Assembly: GCA_947176545.1 (NCBI GenBank)
Contig: CAMWRB010000048.1
Location: 1-8,194, forward strand
Direction: 5' to 3'
Origin: an uncultured Porphyromonadaceae bacterium
GTDB taxonomy: Bacteria; Bacteroidota; Bacteroidia; Bacteroidales; Muribaculaceae
Length of the DNA: 8,194 nt
Shown: positions 7,200 through 8,194 of the stretch, in pieces
Layout of the letters: the number at the start of each line of letters is the position of its first letter
How positions within the stretch are numbered: position 1 is the first letter of the stretch
The notes under the pieces: generated by a model
Seen by the model: only the letters and a program-made list of their open reading frames with translations
The model's database searches: none
What the model was told of the DNA's origin: nothing
Position numbers and translations under genes: made by a program

Positions 7200-7766
7200 T
7201 TAGGCCTTGACGCGTGATACGTATGAGCCGTCACGGGTATCAACTTCAATAGACTCACCTTCATTGACGAAGAGAGGCACTCTGACAGTGGCACCGGTCT
7301 CGACGGTTGCGGGTTTGAGAGTATTGGTTGCTGTGTCACCCTTGATGCCGGGCTCTGTGTATGTAACCTTCAGGATAGTCTTCATGGGCATTTCTGCATA
7401 GAGGACGGTGTTGGTCGAAGCGTCTGAAACGACCTCAACTATGTCACCCTCTTTCATGTATGCAGAGCCGGTCACCAAATCCTTGGAGATGGGCACCTGG
7501 TCAAAAGTCTCCTGGTTCATGAAGATGTCGTCACCGCCGTCAGCATAGAGATACTGATAGGGACGACGCTCCACGCGCACGTCTTCAAGTTTCTCGCCGA
7601 TGTTGAAACGACGTTCAATCACACGGCCGTCAACAACATTTTTGAGCTTAGTGCGCATGAATGTATTACCCTTGCCGGGCTTAACGTGCAGAAACTCTAT
7701 GCAGAAGTAGAGCTGATTGTCAAGACGGATACATGTACCGTTCTTGATGTCTTGTGCGTTCATCAT
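7200..7766 (-). CDS. efp: Translation elongation factor P
   Basis: This 188-residue protein matches EF-P along its whole length. EF-P binds stalled ribosomes next to the peptidyl-tRNA and helps form bonds at runs of proline. The N-terminal KOW-like domain holds the tip loop VKPGKGNTF, with the conserved lysine K32 that touches the tRNA end and is modified in many bacteria. The middle OB domain includes NIGEKLEDVRVERRPYQYLY and IFMNQETFDQ. The C-terminal OB domain carries the family signature KPATVETGATVRVPLFVNEG. It ends in DGSYVSRVKA. No gene for a known K32-modifying enzyme is visible in this window. Translation starts at the first of two ATG codons, which keeps the usual N-terminus before NAQDIKNG. 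It lies 23 nt downstream of rpmH, an arrangement often seen in Bacteroidota, and is likely driven by the rpmH promoter. Confidence 0.98.
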   Translation of the reverse strand: MMNAQDIKNGTCIRLDNQLYFCIEFLHVKPGKGNTFMRTKLKNVVDGRVIERRFNIGEKLEDVRVERRPYQYLYADGGDDIFMNQETFDQVPISKDLVTGSAYMKEGDIVEVVSDASTNTVLYAEMPMKTILKVTYTEPGIKGDTATNTLKPATVETGATVRVPLFVNEGESIEVDTRDGSYVSRVKA

Positions 7767-7789
7767 ATCGCCTGTGCTGTTTTTAGAGA

Positions 7790-7945
7790 TTACTTACCGG
7801 CGATATTGTCAGATACTGTGAGGGAGTAACGGCCTTTAGCACGACGACGTGAGAGCACTTTGCGACCATCTTTTGTGGCCATTCTTTCGCGGAAGCCGTG
7901 CTTGTTCACACGACGACGGTTGGAGGGCTGATAAGTTCTTTTCAT
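7790..7945 (-). CDS. rpmH: 50S ribosomal protein bL34
   Basis: This short gene encodes 51 residues on the minus strand, starting with [20 protein letters not shown] and continuing with the hallmark [19 protein letters not shown]. This pattern is diagnostic of bL34, a small basic protein of the large ribosomal subunit. The usual family length is 44-52 residues. The last residues ([12 protein letters not shown]) form the slightly extended tail seen in Bacteroidota. The start codon at 7945-7943 is preceded by the purine-rich AATATAAGAAG, a weak ribosome site at best. rpmH often sits beside dnaA and rnpA in other bacteria; here it leads into efp, so the ancestral group is broken. A consensus promoter lies about 90 nt upstream, giving a leader of about 84 nt that can form a hairpin. 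Confidence 0.97.
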   Translation of the reverse strand: MKRTYQPSNRRRVNKHGFRERMATKDGRKVLSRRRAKGRYSLTVSDNIAGK

Positions 7946-7998
7946 CTTCTTATATTGATTTTATTGTTATTCTTTGGGCGTTACAGATACATTTATTA

Positions 7999-8021
7999 GC
8001 ACGGCAAGACCTGCCGCGTGT
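7999..8021 (-). promoter_or_regulatory. Hairpin in the rpmH leader
   Basis: CGGCA with its flank CA (8000-8006) pairs with TGCCG and the flanking TG (8012-8016, 8019-8020), with a two-base bulge and a five-base loop, within the predicted rpmH 5' leader. No T tract follows in the direction of transcription. It could be an autoregulatory or stability element, which is inference only. Confidence 0.35.
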
Positions 8022-8035
8022 ATTCGCTCGGACTG

Positions 8036-8067
8036 CAAAATTATAAAAACTCATGTAATTAACCAAA
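8036..8067 (-). promoter_or_regulatory. Bacteroidota-type promoter of the rpmH-efp operon
   Basis: On the minus strand TTTG (8067-8064) is followed after exactly 20 nt by TAATTTTG (8043-8036), a full match to both elements of the Bacteroidota sigma factor consensus. The transcription start is expected near 8029. Confidence 0.75.
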
Positions 8068-8070
8068 TTA

Positions 8071-8103
8071 TTTGCTCGTTTTAATACAATTTTGTTAATT
8101 TTA
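8071..8103 (+). promoter_or_regulatory. Possible divergent rightward promoter
   Basis: TTTG at 8071-8074 is followed after 21 nt by TAATTTTA (8096-8103), which misses the TAnnTTTG consensus only at the last base. It is back to back with the rpmH promoter and lies about 35 nt before a possible start codon at 8139. Confidence 0.35.
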
Positions 8104-8138
8104 CGGTGCGAATATTATTAATAAGTGACTGTTTTGAA

Positions 8139-8194
8139 ATGTGTGATTTAAAAATATCCGGGAATGACGATTCTGTTTCAGAGCGGAATACGGA
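8139..8194 (+). CDS. Possible start of an unrecognised rightward gene (3' partial)
   Basis: ATG at 8139 opens a frame that stays open to the window edge and reads MCDLKISGNDDSVSERNT. It follows a near-consensus divergent promoter and an AT-rich stretch. Only 18 full codons are visible, so an open frame of this length is expected by chance and the call depends on its position. No family can be recognised. Confidence 0.35.
   Translation, partial: MCDLKISGNDDSVSERNT

Overview
This window looks like an ordinary chromosomal segment of a Bacteroidota bacterium, most likely of the order Bacteroidales. The evidence is the close match of the EF-P and L34 proteins to Bacteroides-type sequences, three good matches to the Bacteroidota promoter (TTTG or TTG about 20 nt before TAnnTTTG), and mostly AT-rich start regions without strong Shine-Dalgarno sites. 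A mammalian-gut family such as Muribaculaceae is possible, but this is only an inference from overall resemblance.

The left part reads rightward. The 3' end of an unrecognised gene (1-128) is followed by a promoter, a foldable leader and rplS (ribosomal protein bL19), closed by a very strong terminator. Next come a second promoter, a second structured leader and gpmI (cofactor-independent phosphoglycerate mutase), also closed by a strong hairpin. Then come two exported-protein genes in close tandem. The first is a UshA-type 5'-nucleotidase broken by a 2-nt frameshift and also lacking the catalytic histidine of its GNHE motif. The second is a NagZ-type family 3 glycoside hydrolase predicted to be a lipoprotein.

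The right part reads leftward and converges on the hydrolase with a 14-nt gap. In transcription order it holds rpmH (bL34, short and easy to miss), efp (elongation factor P), a membrane-anchored family 2 glycosyltransferase and a RadC-family JAB/MPN protein. The gaps are 23, 44 and 38 nt, with one clear promoter upstream of rpmH, so this is probably one operon. At the right edge a divergent promoter and the first codons of a rightward gene may be present.

Functionally the window is mostly housekeeping: two ribosomal proteins, a translation factor and a glycolytic enzyme. To these are added nucleotide and amino-sugar scavenging at the cell envelope, and envelope glycan synthesis. I found no CRISPR array, transposase, phage module, tRNA or rRNA, and no convincing undescribed multi-gene system. 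The points most worth a second look are the doubly damaged nucleotidase and the folded 5' leaders, especially that of rplS.
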